Shown piece by piece: positions 25,122 through 33,634 of a DNA stretch of 64,000 nucleotides; positions within the stretch are counted from its first letter, which is position 1, and each line of letters opens with the position of its first letter. The stretch is from contig NZ_CP014480.1 of NCBI RefSeq assembly GCF_001580365.1, forward strand, positions 3,495,981 to 3,559,980, in the 5' to 3' direction. The DNA comes from Kocuria turfanensis (GTDB lineage Bacteria; Actinomycetota; Actinomycetes; Actinomycetales; Micrococcaceae). The notes under the pieces were generated by a model, which was not told the DNA's origin, did not search any database, and saw nothing but the letters and a program-made list of their open reading frames with translations. The position numbers were made by a program, and so were the translations under genes.

Positions 25122-26401
25122 GCCTGTGCCAGCTTTCCGGCCTGCTGCACGTAGTCCAGGTGCGCCCCCGAGTGGGAGGTCTTCTCCCAGCGGAAGTCCC
25201 CGAGACGGAACTTGACCAGTGCGCGGACGGCGGCGAAGGCCAGCACCATCTGGTAGAAGGGCGTGCTGACCACGAGCCGCACGTAGTCGTAGGCGCTGAC
25301 CTCGAAGTGGTGGTCGCGGCCGAACTCGTGCAGCATGCAGACGTCCAGGGCCATGGTGGCCACGGTGGGGATCAGCGGCAGGAAGGCGAACAGCGTGACG
25401 GCCAGCGGGAAGTCACCCCACACCGCCGCGATGATGGCGATCGGAATGACCACGCCGGCGAACGCCATGAAGTGCTGCTGCATGAGTGTCCACCAGGCCA
25501 GCGCCCGCCGCCGGCGGGTGGGCAGCTGCTTCCAGTCGCCCTTGGCCAGCACCTGCATGAACCCCAGGGACCAGCGGGTGCGCTGCCGGACCAGGTTCCG
25601 GATCGAGTCGGGGGTCTCCTCCCGGGTGACCAGGTGCGGGGAGTAGGCGACGACGATCTCCCGCCCCAGGGTCGACAGCCGCACCCCGAGGTCGCAGTCC
25701 TCCGCCAGGCACCCGGGGTCCCACCCGCCGACCTCGTTGAGGAGGTGCCGCTTGATGAACACGGTGTTGCCGCCGAGCGGGATGAAGCCCCGGCTGGCGT
25801 GGGCGTGCAGGCGGGAGCGGAACCAGGTGAAGTACTCCATGCAGTTGCGCAGGGAGTACCAGGTGTCCTTGAAGTTGATGAGCTGGACGGCGCCCTGGAC
25901 GACGTCCGCGTTGCGGCCCACGAAGCAGCTGTCGATGTTGCGCAACAGCTCCGGGGCCGCGATGGACTCGGCGTCGAACACCCCGACGATGTCGTTGCGG
26001 CACATGGCCAGGGCTGTGTTGAGCTGCCGCGGCTTGTTCTTGGGCACGTTGTCGTCCACGCTCACGCGCACCCGGTCCGGGTGCTCCGCGGCGAGGCGCT
26101 GGGCGACGGCCACCGTGTCCGGGTCGTCGTGGCCGACGGAGATGATGATCTCCACCTGCCGGTGACTCTGGTCCAGCAGAGCTCCGAGAGTTGCCCGCAT
26201 GACCATCTCGTGCTCGTGGCGGCACGGCATGATCAAGGAGAAGGAGTACTGCTCCTCGGCCAGCACGCCGCCGTAGAAGGTGCGCTCCTGAGTCTTGGGA
26301 TCCCACCAGGCGTAGGTGTTGAGGTACAGCGTGGACGCAGCGATCGTGAACAGCGCCAGGGCGATGAAGATGATCAGTGCGGAGAACAAGAGAGCATGCA
26401 T
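25118..26401 (-). CDS. Processive-type GT2 glycosyltransferase, module 2
   Basis: The 427-residue protein is the same length as the module 1 GT2 and nearly identical through the catalytic core: MPCRHEHEMVMRATLGALL, KNKPRQLNTALAMCRNDIV, FDAESIAAPELLRNIDSCFV, LAEDCDLGVRLSTLGREIVV and QRTRW. Helices flank the GT-A domain (LIIFIALALFTIAAS at the N-terminus, VVIPIAIIAAVWGDF and others after QxxRW). The tail reads DYVQQAGKLAQA, the sequence that recurs as a scar at 22171. The start at 26401 follows GTAGGGGAAACCG. It heads the module 2 operon of GT2, GT39, DPM1-GtrA, GT39 and GH6. Confidence 0.88.
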   Translation of the reverse strand: MHALLFSALIIFIALALFTIAASTLYLNTYAWWDPKTQERTFYGGVLAEEQYSFSLIMPCRHEHEMVMRATLGALLDQSHRQVEIIISVGHDDPDTVAVAQRLAAEHPDRVRVSVDDNVPKNKPRQLNTALAMCRNDIVGVFDAESIAAPELLRNIDSCFVGRNADVVQGAVQLINFKDTWYSLRNCMEYFTWFRSRLHAHASRGFIPLGGNTVFIKRHLLNEVGGWDPGCLAEDCDLGVRLSTLGREIVVAYSPHLVTREETPDSIRNLVRQRTRWSLGFMQVLAKGDWKQLPTRRRRALAWWTLMQQHFMAFAGVVIPIAIIAAVWGDFPLAVTLFAFLPLIPTVATMALDVCMLHEFGRDHHFEVSAYDYVRLVVSTPFYQMVLAFAAVRALVKFRLGDFRWEKTSHSGAHLDYVQQAGKLAQA

Positions 26402-27553
26402 CGGTTTCCCCTACGAGGTGCTGAAGGACGTGCAGACGACGGGATGCTTGGCGGAGAGGTGGCCGAGCGCCGGAGACAGAGGCCGGGCCGAAGAGCTGGC
26501 CGCCGAGATCCGAGGCGGCCCCGAACACCCACAGCGCCGGTGCCGCACCACCTGGGCCGGTGGCCGGTCTCCTGTCACCGTCGGCAGGCCGCCGAGCTCC
26601 AGGACGGCCCGGCCACGGTGGTGGCCCGGTGGCGGGACCGGCCGGCCCGGTCGGTTCGGCAGCGGATGCCGAACAGCCGGCGCAGGAGCGGACGGCCGGC
26701 GCGGAGCACGACGTCGCAACGCTCCACCGGCGGTTTCCAGAGATGGGAGCCGGGAGAGCCGGCTGCGCCGGTGAGCGGTGCACGCATGGTGGATCCAATC
26801 GTGAGACGGGTGAGCAACAGGGGTCGGCATCGTCCGGGAACGATGTGCACAGCGGAGTGCGGCGATCCAACGGGCGCGGCGGTGGGTCAGGACGGAGCAG
26901 AGTGGTCGGATCAAGGGAGGCCCCGATGAACCGCACCGGATCCGTCCCCCGGCGGATCGGCTGGTTCGTCCCCTTCGGGCGGGCCCGTGGGCACAGGTTG
27001 ACAGATGGGCGCGGAGGGGCGGTAGACGGACATCTGCAGTTCACAATCCGCTGTGACTGTGACTCTGCATGCGTTGTCTAAAGCAAAAAGCTGGTGCTGC
27101 GGAGGTCTGGTTGCGCCGCACGATGCAACTGCGCGGAACGATCCACCACAAGTGGGGACGAGTCGTTGCCGCTTGTCGGTTGAAAAGCCCACAGGAGCGG
27201 ATCTGGTGAAAATGCTCCATGACGCTGTGTTGCAGGCTCTGCCGGGCTGAAGGCGAAGGCTCCGCCCCTGTCCGGCGGGCAGTGGTGGGGAGGGATGGTC
27301 TTCTGGCAGCAGCTCGGCAGATCGGCGGCCCCGGCGAGGGGTGCGCAAGATGTCGAAGTCTTTACATTTTGTTCATCCGGTGGAGACATCTCGAGCCAGC
27401 AGGCAAGAGCACGGAGTGCCTGTAGCCGGGTGTGGGGACGGGCACTCGAGGCCACCCAGGAACGGTCCCAAGTCTGGTCGTGGCAGAACCCGACCTCGGA
27501 CGGAGCGCAGAGCTCGGCAACGGCCGACCGGGGTGGCCGGTCCCCGAAGCATC
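26402..27553. promoter_or_regulatory. Long intergenic/leader region upstream of the module 2 GT2
   Basis: No gene is supported. On the minus strand an ATG at 26787 opens MRAPLTG in a sequence block similar to the other GT2 leaders (ATG-nnTGCA-...-CACCGG); the frame stays open to 26575 but then has no clear coding character. The stretch 27030-27110 is A+T-richer, with the repeated CTGTGACTGTGACT and GCAAAAAGC, and is the best promoter location. The remainder is G+C-rich without a recognisable protein on either strand. Confidence 0.35.
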
Positions 27554-27587
27554 GAGCCGCCCGCCGGAACCCTCCGGCGGGCGGCTC
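27554..27587 (-). terminator. Terminator downstream of the nhaA remnant
   Basis: A perfect 15-bp inverted repeat (GAGCCGCCCGCCGGA and its complement) with an ACCC loop, 36 bases beyond the original nhaA stop. Confidence 0.8.
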
Positions 27588-27622
27588 ATGCCCGTCGGGC
27601 CGCGCTCCTCGTGCCTGAGACA

Positions 27623-28412
27623 TCAGGAGAGGGCGTCCATCTTGTCGACGACCCCACCTTCCAGGCGCAGCCTCTTGTAGTGGGTGTTGCGCACGGCCAG
27701 CAGTGACCCCCGACCACCGCGGCGATCGCCGAGCCGGTCAGGATGCCGACCTTGGCGTGCTCGTCGTGCGGGCTGCGCAGGCCGAAGCTGAGCTCCGCCA
27801 CGAGGACGGAGACGGTGAAGCCGATGCCGGCGACCATGGCCAGGCCGCCGAGGTCCAGCCAGGTGTAGTCGTCGTCCTTCGCGGCCGGGGTGAAGCGGTC
27901 CATCAGCCAGGCCGCGCTGAAGATGCCGATCAGCTTGCCGAGCACCAGGCCGACGACGATGCCGATCGCCACGGGGTCGGACAGGGACGCCAGCACACCG
28001 CCCAGCCCGCCCACGGCCACGCCGGCGGCGAAGAACGCGAACACGGGAATGGCCAGGCCGTTGGACAGCGGCCGGAAGCGGTGCTCCGGGGCCGGGGCAA
28101 GGCCCAGCTCGGGGTCCTCCTGCCGGATCACCCGTGGGGTGACCTTCTTCACCGGCACCGCGAAGCCCAGCAGCACCCCGGCGATGGTGGCGTGGATGCC
28201 AGCCTCGAGCACGAACAGCCAGGTGACGATGCCGATGGGCAGCAGGACGACCCAGGCGGCCCAGTGGTGCTCCATGAAGAACTCCGGGAACCTTTGGGCC
28301 AGGAACGCGAACAGCCCCAGCGGGACGAGCGCCAGGAGCAGGTACAGCACCCTGAGGTCGTCGGTGTAGACGAATGCGATGATGACGATCGCGCTTCCCG
28401 GCCGCCCGGCGC
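27623..28412 (-). pseudogene. nhaA: Broken Na+/H+ antiporter NhaA, 3' half
   Basis: The frame encodes the second half of NhaA: AIVIIAFVYTDDLRVLYLL, VLEAGIHATIAGVLLGFAVP, LSNGLAIPVFAFFAAGV, GLVLGKLIGIF and MVAGIGFTVSVLVAELSF. The N-terminal half, including the Asp pair of the ion site, is absent; homology stops abruptly at about 28400, next to a short tandem repeat. Near the 3' end a frameshift in a run of five G (27710-27715) moves the original ending (LLAVRNTHYKRLRLEGG, DKMDALS, stop at 27623) out of frame. Two lesions make this a pseudogene; the second could be a sequencing error, the first could not. Confidence 0.85.
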
Positions 28413-28456
28413 CGTAGCTCAGCGAGGCCTGTGGCTCAGCGAGGCCGACGGCTCAG
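28406..28456. repeat. 17-bp tandem repeat, about 2.5-3 copies, at the nhaA truncation point
   Basis: On the minus strand GCTGAGCCGTCGGCCTC, GCTGAGCCACAGGCCTC and a partial GCTGAGC follow one another, overlapping the stop of the DUF2505 gene and ending where nhaA homology begins. Confidence 0.7.
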
Positions 28457-28950
28457 CGGCTCGCGAGCCAGGCCTCCGCCTCCCGGGACTGCAGGGACAG
28501 GGCCTTGCTGACGTAGGGCTCCGCGGCGGCGGCGACCTGCTTGCCGACGAACGGGATGTTCGCCTCCACGGTGCAGTCCACGTGCACCTCGGTCTGCTCG
28601 CCCTGCGGGCGCAGGGTCTGGTGGGCGCTGCCCGAGACCGGCAGGGACGCGACCTTGATGTCGCTGCGCACCACGCGGGAGCCGTCCGCGGCTGGGGCCT
28701 CGTAGGCGTCCGTCTGAGTCACGTGCAGGGCGGGCCCGACGAACCGCTGGGCGACGTCCGGCAACCGGTCCGCGGGCATGGCGCGGACCGTGGTGACGGT
28801 GAACGCCCCGGTGGTCTCGCCCAAGCGCTCGAAGGACTCCAGGGTGGCGCCGGCCTTGCCGGCCACGTGGCGGACGAAGGCCTCGTCGGCGAAGGTCGCG
28901 ACGACCTGCTCGACAGTGGCGGGGACGGTGGTGGAGGCGGTGACGGCCAT
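28453..28950 (-). CDS. DUF2505 family protein (SRPBCC-like)
   Basis: This 165-residue soluble protein fits the actinobacterial DUF2505 family, a START/SRPBCC-like fold. It begins MAVTASTTVPATVEQVVATF, has AFVRHVAGKAGATLESFERL and VTTVRAMPADRLPDVAQRFV, and ends with VEANIPFVGKQVAAAAEPYV, a typical family ending. The ATG at 28950 follows GAGGAGCCCC at good spacing. Its biochemical role is unknown. It and the nhaA remnant interrupt the polysaccharide island, suggesting the island is made of pieces inserted around a resident nhaA-DUF2505 locus, or that these two genes were carried in. Confidence 0.8.
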   Translation of the reverse strand: MAVTASTTVPATVEQVVATFADEAFVRHVAGKAGATLESFERLGETTGAFTVTTVRAMPADRLPDVAQRFVGPALHVTQTDAYEAPAADGSRVVRSDIKVASLPVSGSAHQTLRPQGEQTEVHVDCTVEANIPFVGKQVAAAAEPYVSKALSLQSREAEAWLASR

Positions 28951-29039
28951 GGGGCTCCTCGGTAGGGGCGGATGCGTGCTCCCATGGTAGGCGGGCTCCG
29001 GGGCCGGGGTGGGGACCGAGCACCTCGTACCGGCTCCCC

Positions 29040-30449
29040 TCATCCGTCGATCAGGACCGTCGTGACCGTCGTCGCGGGGGACGGGAACGCGATCCGCCCG
29101 TTCCGGTAGGAGCCGGAGTCGACCCGGACGGGATCCTGCCACTGGGCTCCTGCGCTGTCGGAGGGGTCCATACCGCGCACGGTCTGCCACACCTCGTAGC
29201 TCCCCGAGGCAGGGACGCCGCGGACGGCGAGCACGACGTCGTGGGCCCGGCTCAGCGACTTGTTGACGAGGACGACGTTCTTCTGCCCGGTGGAGGCGAA
29301 CAGCTCCACCTCCGGCAGTGCAGTGGTGCACGCGGCCATGGACCCGGTGGGCCGGCGGAACAGGTCGCCGCCGGTCCACATCTTGAGGCCGTAGTAGGCA
29401 GGGGTCGGCAGCCGGTGGCTGGCGGGCGCGCCGTTGTTCGCGCCGCCGGGGGTGATCAGCCCGAGCGGCCCGTTGTTGTCGGAGTACTGGTAGGCCCGGC
29501 CGCCCTGCTCCACGAGGCGGCCGATGGTGCAGGCCCCGGCCACGGTGTTCCGGGAGGTGTAGAACTGGCCGGCTCCGTGGTGGGGCTCCTCGTAGCGCCA
29601 CATCCAGTTGTACTCACCCAGCTGCACCCCCACCCGTCCGGCCGTGTGGGGCCGGGAGGCGACGGCCTGCTGGAGCCCCGTGACCGCGTCCGAGTAGCGG
29701 GGGAGGTCCGCGCCCTCGTACAGGTGGAAGTCGACGACGTCCACGTCGTGGCCGCAGGCGTCGAGGAAGGCGTCGTAGAGGTCCTTGTTCCAGGAGGCGT
29801 AGCTGACCAGCGAGGGGCCGGCGATCTCCAGCGTCCGGCTCGTGGCCGCGCGCATCGCGCCCACGATGGTGCTGAACCCGGAGCCGCCCTTGCCGCCGTG
29901 GATGTAGGCGGCCATGCCGAACGCCGCGTCCCCTCCGTTGTCCGGCTCGTTGCCGATGATCCAGTGGTCGACGGGGCCGCCGTGCCGCCCGCCGTCGTCG
30001 TTGAAGTAGCGGACGAGCGCGGCGGCGTCGTCGGCGAGGATGTCGTTGTCCCCGGTGGTGCCGCCGACGACCACCACGGGGGTGCCGCCGATGGACCTGA
30101 TCGCCGAGACGTAGTCGCCGGCGTCACCGTAGGAGCGCGCGCCCCCGGCGGACGATCCCGGGCTGCCGCCGTGCCAGGCGAGCGGGATGCGCCAGACCAG
30201 CGGACCCAGCCCGCCCAGCGTGGCGCGCCAGGCGGCGGAGTCGGCGGCGGAGCCCTTGACGATGTTGACGTTCTCCCCGTCCCCGGAGTAGGTGGAGATG
30301 CACGATCCGAAGGAGACCTCGCTCAGTTCGGAGCCGTCGCGGGCAGCCGCGAAGTCCACCGTGGCATCTGCGCCGTCCGTCGCGCAGCCGGCCAGCAGCG
30401 CCCCGACGCCCAGATGGGCCGCTGTTGACAGGACACCGCGGCGGGTCAT
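29040..30449 (-). CDS. Secreted lipoprotein glycoside hydrolase, clan-A-like (family uncertain)
   Basis: From the ATG at 30449 the product is 469 residues with a twin-arginine-like and lipobox signal (TRRGVLSTAAHLGVGALLAGC). The body looks like a TIM-barrel hydrolase: PLVWRIPLAWHGGSPG, VDHWIIGNEPDNGG (Asn-Glu-Pro, acid/base motif of clan A), VDVVDFHLYEGADLPRY and GVQLGEYNWMWRYEE with a candidate nucleophile Glu. A C-terminal beta domain (KNVVLVNKSLSRAHDVVLAV) follows, as in GH39/GH51-type enzymes. I cannot fix the family. The in-frame region upstream runs into a remnant of GtrA, so a longer start at 30578 is possible but has no ribosome site. It takes the hydrolase position of its module, like GH6 in module 2. 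Confidence 0.65.
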   Translation of the reverse strand: MTRRGVLSTAAHLGVGALLAGCATDGADATVDFAAARDGSELSEVSFGSCISTYSGDGENVNIVKGSAADSAAWRATLGGLGPLVWRIPLAWHGGSPGSSAGGARSYGDAGDYVSAIRSIGGTPVVVVGGTTGDNDILADDAAALVRYFNDDGGRHGGPVDHWIIGNEPDNGGDAAFGMAAYIHGGKGGSGFSTIVGAMRAATSRTLEIAGPSLVSYASWNKDLYDAFLDACGHDVDVVDFHLYEGADLPRYSDAVTGLQQAVASRPHTAGRVGVQLGEYNWMWRYEEPHHGAGQFYTSRNTVAGACTIGRLVEQGGRAYQYSDNNGPLGLITPGGANNGAPASHRLPTPAYYGLKMWTGGDLFRRPTGSMAACTTALPEVELFASTGQKNVVLVNKSLSRAHDVVLAVRGVPASGSYEVWQTVRGMDPSDSAGAQWQDPVRVDSGSYRNGRIAFPSPATTVTTVLIDG

Positions 30450-30644
30450 GATCGGCCGGGGCAGGCCCGCGGCCGGAGAGGCGCGGTGGGCGGGCTCGAC
30501 CGGTCCCTGGCCGGTGGGCCGTGGTGTCGGCTGGTGCTCGGCAGGCACGGAGCACTCCCATCGGTTGCGGCTGGACATTGCGAAGGGGCTCGGCACGCAG
30601 CAGGGGGACGGAGGCCGCGGGGAGGGCGGCGGAGGAGCCGGACG

Positions 30645-30704
30645 GTGGACCACGTGCGCGCGGTACAGGTGCCGGAGGACGAGGGCACCGGCCAGTGTAC
30701 CCGC
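30645..30704 (-). pseudogene. C-terminal remnant of a DPM1-GtrA gene, module 3
   Basis: The minus strand reads AGTLAGALVLRHLYRAHVVH, matching AGTLVGAFLLRYLYHSRVVY of the intact fusions at 14140 and 22277. It lies directly after the GT39 stop codon, where the intact modules place the fusion gene, and is in frame with the hydrolase downstream. About 330 codons are missing. Confidence 0.75.
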
Positions 30705-30743
30705 CCGGGTGGCGGGACCCCTGGTTCCTGCCCGCTCCGGGGC

Positions 30744-32342
30744 CTAGCCGGTCCGCACGCGGTGCACGCTCCACTCGCCGAAGGTCTGCACCGGCACGGA
30801 GTTCTCCAGGGCCTCGCCGGCCATGGTGAGGTCGTGGATCTCGATGTTCGTGTCCGTGTCCGGGCCCTGGACGACCCAGTCGATCGCCGTCCAGCCCTCC
30901 GGGTGCTCGAGCAGGAACTGGGGGTCGAGATCGGCCTTCTCGGTCGCCACCACGGTCCAGGGGCTCCTCGTGCCGTCCGGGTTCAGGTCCTGCCACAGGG
31001 AGTAGGGCACCAGGACGGTCTCGTCGCGCGGGACGTTCTCCTCGACCCACTCCAGGGCGGACGCCCAGTCGCCGTTGACCTGCCGGCCGAGCAGGTCCCT
31101 GTCCTGGGACCACCAGTGCGGAACGGCCGTCTGGAGCAGCACGACGGCGACACCTCCCGCGGCCAGGAGCCGGAACGCTGTGCGCCGGCCCGCCGGGAGC
31201 GTCGTGGTGAGCTGCTCGAGCGCGTCCAGCAGCGCGTTGAGCCCGGCGCCGACGGCCAGCGCCAGGAACGGCACCACACCGATGATGTACATGGCCGGCA
31301 GGTAGCCGTTGCCTATCACCACCGGCACGGAGAAGCTGGCGATCGCGACCGGGATCCACACCGTCCTGCGCCGGGCCAGACAGATCAGCGCGGCGATGAT
31401 GCCGGCCGTGATGAGGTACGTGTCGAAGTACAGCCAGCCCTCCAGCAGCTCGGCGCGACCGGAACCGGCCTCCCAGGCCGAGCCCGAGCCCGAGCGGTTC
31501 AGGAACTGGTACGCCAGTCCGTCCTGCAGGGACAGGTGGTCCGGACCGGACACCAGCTCGGCGCGCAGCAGGGCCAGTAGCGGATAGAAGCCGAGCACCA
31601 GTCCCCCCACGGTCAGGAAGCCCACGAGGGAGAACGCCCGGTTGGACCAGGAGGGCCGGTTGAGCAGGGCGACCATCAGGGCGGGACCGAAGATCGCCAG
31701 GGTCTCCTTGGACAGGACGGCGACGGCGAAGAACGCGCCGGCGCCGACGTGGTGCCACAGGGCGTCCCGGTGGGACAGGGCCAGGTAGAAGGCCAGCAGC
31801 AGCCAGGGGGTCCCGATGTTGTCCAGGTACACCTGGCGGCCGATGGTCAGGGAGAGCGGGGAGAGGACCAGGAGGAGCACGGTCAGCGCGGCGACGGGCC
31901 GGCGGATCCGCAGCCGCCGGGCGATCAGGTAGACCAGCAGCGCGGTGGCCACGAAGAACGGGGCCATGGCATATCGGGCGGCACCGATGTCGGTGCCGCC
32001 GCCGAGGCCCAGCAGGTCCGGGATCCAGACGAGGGCACCGAGCATGACCCAGCCCAGCGGCGGGTGGTCGTAGCCGTAGGCGTAGGGGGCCAGCTCGCCC
32101 CCCAGCACGCTGAATGCCTGGGTGGTGTAGGTGCCCTCGTCGTCCTGGTAGCCGGTCGCGCCGTTCACGTTCCACACGCTCAGCACGGCCGCGGTCGTTC
32201 CCAGGACCGCGAGGATCACCCGGTCGTACCAAGCTTCAGGGATGCCGCGCAGGAACCCGCGGTGCTCGGGCTCGGCCGGCGAGGATCCTGCGGTCGGGGC
32301 GTGGGACTTCGGTGCCCGCAGAGGTGCGGTGATCGTGTTCAT
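30744..32342 (-). CDS. GT39 membrane glycosyltransferase, module 3, type I
   Basis: The 532-residue copy has GYQDDEGTYTTQAFSVLGG and YGYDHPPLGWVMLG in the first outside loop, GRQVYLDNIGTPWLLLAFY, AVLSKETLAIFGPALMVALL and the type I C-terminal HPEGWTAIDWVVQGP. About ten or more membrane helices precede a soluble C-terminal domain ending FGEWSVHRV. The ATG overlaps the GT2 stop (ATGA) as in module 2. Downstream, the expected DPM1-GtrA and type II GT39 genes are missing apart from a short remnant, so this transferase must rely on a carrier sugar made by another module if it works. Confidence 0.88.
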   Translation of the reverse strand: MNTITAPLRAPKSHAPTAGSSPAEPEHRGFLRGIPEAWYDRVILAVLGTTAAVLSVWNVNGATGYQDDEGTYTTQAFSVLGGELAPYAYGYDHPPLGWVMLGALVWIPDLLGLGGGTDIGAARYAMAPFFVATALLVYLIARRLRIRRPVAALTVLLLVLSPLSLTIGRQVYLDNIGTPWLLLAFYLALSHRDALWHHVGAGAFFAVAVLSKETLAIFGPALMVALLNRPSWSNRAFSLVGFLTVGGLVLGFYPLLALLRAELVSGPDHLSLQDGLAYQFLNRSGSGSAWEAGSGRAELLEGWLYFDTYLITAGIIAALICLARRRTVWIPVAIASFSVPVVIGNGYLPAMYIIGVVPFLALAVGAGLNALLDALEQLTTTLPAGRRTAFRLLAAGGVAVVLLQTAVPHWWSQDRDLLGRQVNGDWASALEWVEENVPRDETVLVPYSLWQDLNPDGTRSPWTVVATEKADLDPQFLLEHPEGWTAIDWVVQGPDTDTNIEIHDLTMAGEALENSVPVQTFGEWSVHRVRTG

Positions 32343-33634
32343 GCTGCCACCAGCTTTCCGGCCAGGTGTACGTCGGTCAGGTGCGCGCCCGAGTGGGCGG
32401 TCTTCTCCCAGCGGAAGTCTCCGCGGTGGAACTTCACCAGGGCGCGGACCGCGGCGAAGGCCAGCACCATCTGGTAGAACGGCGTGCCCACCACGAGCCG
32501 CACGTAGTCGTAGGCGCTGATCCTGACCCGGTGGTCACGGCCGAACTCGTGGAGCATGCACACGTCGAAGGCGATGGTGGCGACGGTGGGGATCAGGGGC
32601 AGGAACGCGATCAGCGTGACGGCGACCGGGAACCCGCCCCACACCGCCGCGATGATCGCGAAGGGGATGACCACCCCGGCGAAGGCCATGAAGTGCTGCT
32701 GCATCAGCGTCCACCAGGCCATGAACCGGCGGCGGCGGGTGGGCAGCCGCTTCCAGTCGCCCTTGGCCAGCACCTGCATGAATCCCAGGGACCAGCGGGT
32801 GCGCTGCTTCACCAGGCCCTTGAGGCTGTCCGGGGTCTCCTCCCGGGTGACCAGTTCCGGGGAGTAGGCCACCACGATCTCCCGTCCGAGGGTGGAGAGC
32901 CGCACCCCCAGGTCGCAGTCCTCGGCCAGGCAGCCGGCGTCCCAGCCCCCGACCTGCAGCAGCAGGTCGCGGCGCACGAACACGGTGTTGCCGCCGAGGG
33001 GGATGAAGCCCCGGCTGGCGTGGGCGTGCAGGCGGGAGCGGAACCAGGTGAAGTACTCCAGGCAGTTGCGCAGGGAGTACCAGGTGTCCTTGAAGTTCAT
33101 CAGCTGGACGGCGCCCTGGACGACGTCCGCGTTGCGGTTCACGAAGCAGCTGTCGATGTTGCGCAGCAGGTCCGGGGCGGCGATGGACTCGGCGTCGAAC
33201 ACGCCCACGATGTCGTTGCGGCACATGGCCAGGGCCGTGTTGAGCTGCCGGGGCTTGTTCTTGGGCACGTTCTCGTCCACGCTCACGCGCACCCGGTCCG
33301 GGTGCTCCGCGGCGAGGCGCTGGGCGACGGCCACCGTGTCCGGGTCGTCGTGGCCCACCGAGATGATGACCTCGAGCTGCCGGTGCGACTGCCCGAGCAG
33401 AGCCCCGAGAGTGGCCCGCATGACCGTCTCCTGCTCGTGGCGGCACGGCATGATCAGCGAGAACGAGTGGGCATCCTGGGCCCGCAGACCGCCGTAGAGC
33501 GTCCGTTGCTGAGTGTGCGGATCCCACCAGGCATAGGTGTTCAGGTAGAGCGTGGACGCCGCAATGGCGAACAGCGCCACGGCGACGAAGATGACGAGCA
33601 AGGAAAACAGACCTGCGTACAGGACAGCATCCAT
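32339..33634 (-). CDS. Processive-type GT2 glycosyltransferase, module 3
   Basis: A 431-residue paralog with the N-terminal helix LFSLLVIFVAVALFAIAAS, MPCRHEQETVMRATLGALL, KNKPRQLNTALAMCRNDIV, FDAESIAAPDLLRNIDSCFV, LAEDCDLGVRLSTLGREIVV and QRTRW, then C-terminal helices. It is nearly identical to the other two in the core, differing mainly at the ends (here VNRNADVVQGAVQLMNF, VFVRRDLLLQVGG). The start at 33634 follows TTGGGGGGGACCG; a longer in-frame extension upstream is leader. It heads the shortened module 3 and is the copy nearest mfd. Confidence 0.88.
   Translation of the reverse strand: MDAVLYAGLFSLLVIFVAVALFAIAASTLYLNTYAWWDPHTQQRTLYGGLRAQDAHSFSLIMPCRHEQETVMRATLGALLGQSHRQLEVIISVGHDDPDTVAVAQRLAAEHPDRVRVSVDENVPKNKPRQLNTALAMCRNDIVGVFDAESIAAPDLLRNIDSCFVNRNADVVQGAVQLMNFKDTWYSLRNCLEYFTWFRSRLHAHASRGFIPLGGNTVFVRRDLLLQVGGWDAGCLAEDCDLGVRLSTLGREIVVAYSPELVTREETPDSLKGLVKQRTRWSLGFMQVLAKGDWKRLPTRRRRFMAWWTLMQQHFMAFAGVVIPFAIIAAVWGGFPVAVTLIAFLPLIPTVATIAFDVCMLHEFGRDHRVRISAYDYVRLVVGTPFYQMVLAFAAVRALVKFHRGDFRWEKTAHSGAHLTDVHLAGKLVAA

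Noticed and set aside
27078..27623. A 181-codon frame downstream of the nhaA remnant
   Set aside because: No recognisable domain and it overlaps the nhaA terminator; composition is not typical of a gene here.
8626..33634. Insertion sequence or transposase responsible for the module duplications
   Set aside because: No transposase, integrase or IS-type terminal repeats were seen anywhere in the window; homologous recombination between paralogs explains the scars.
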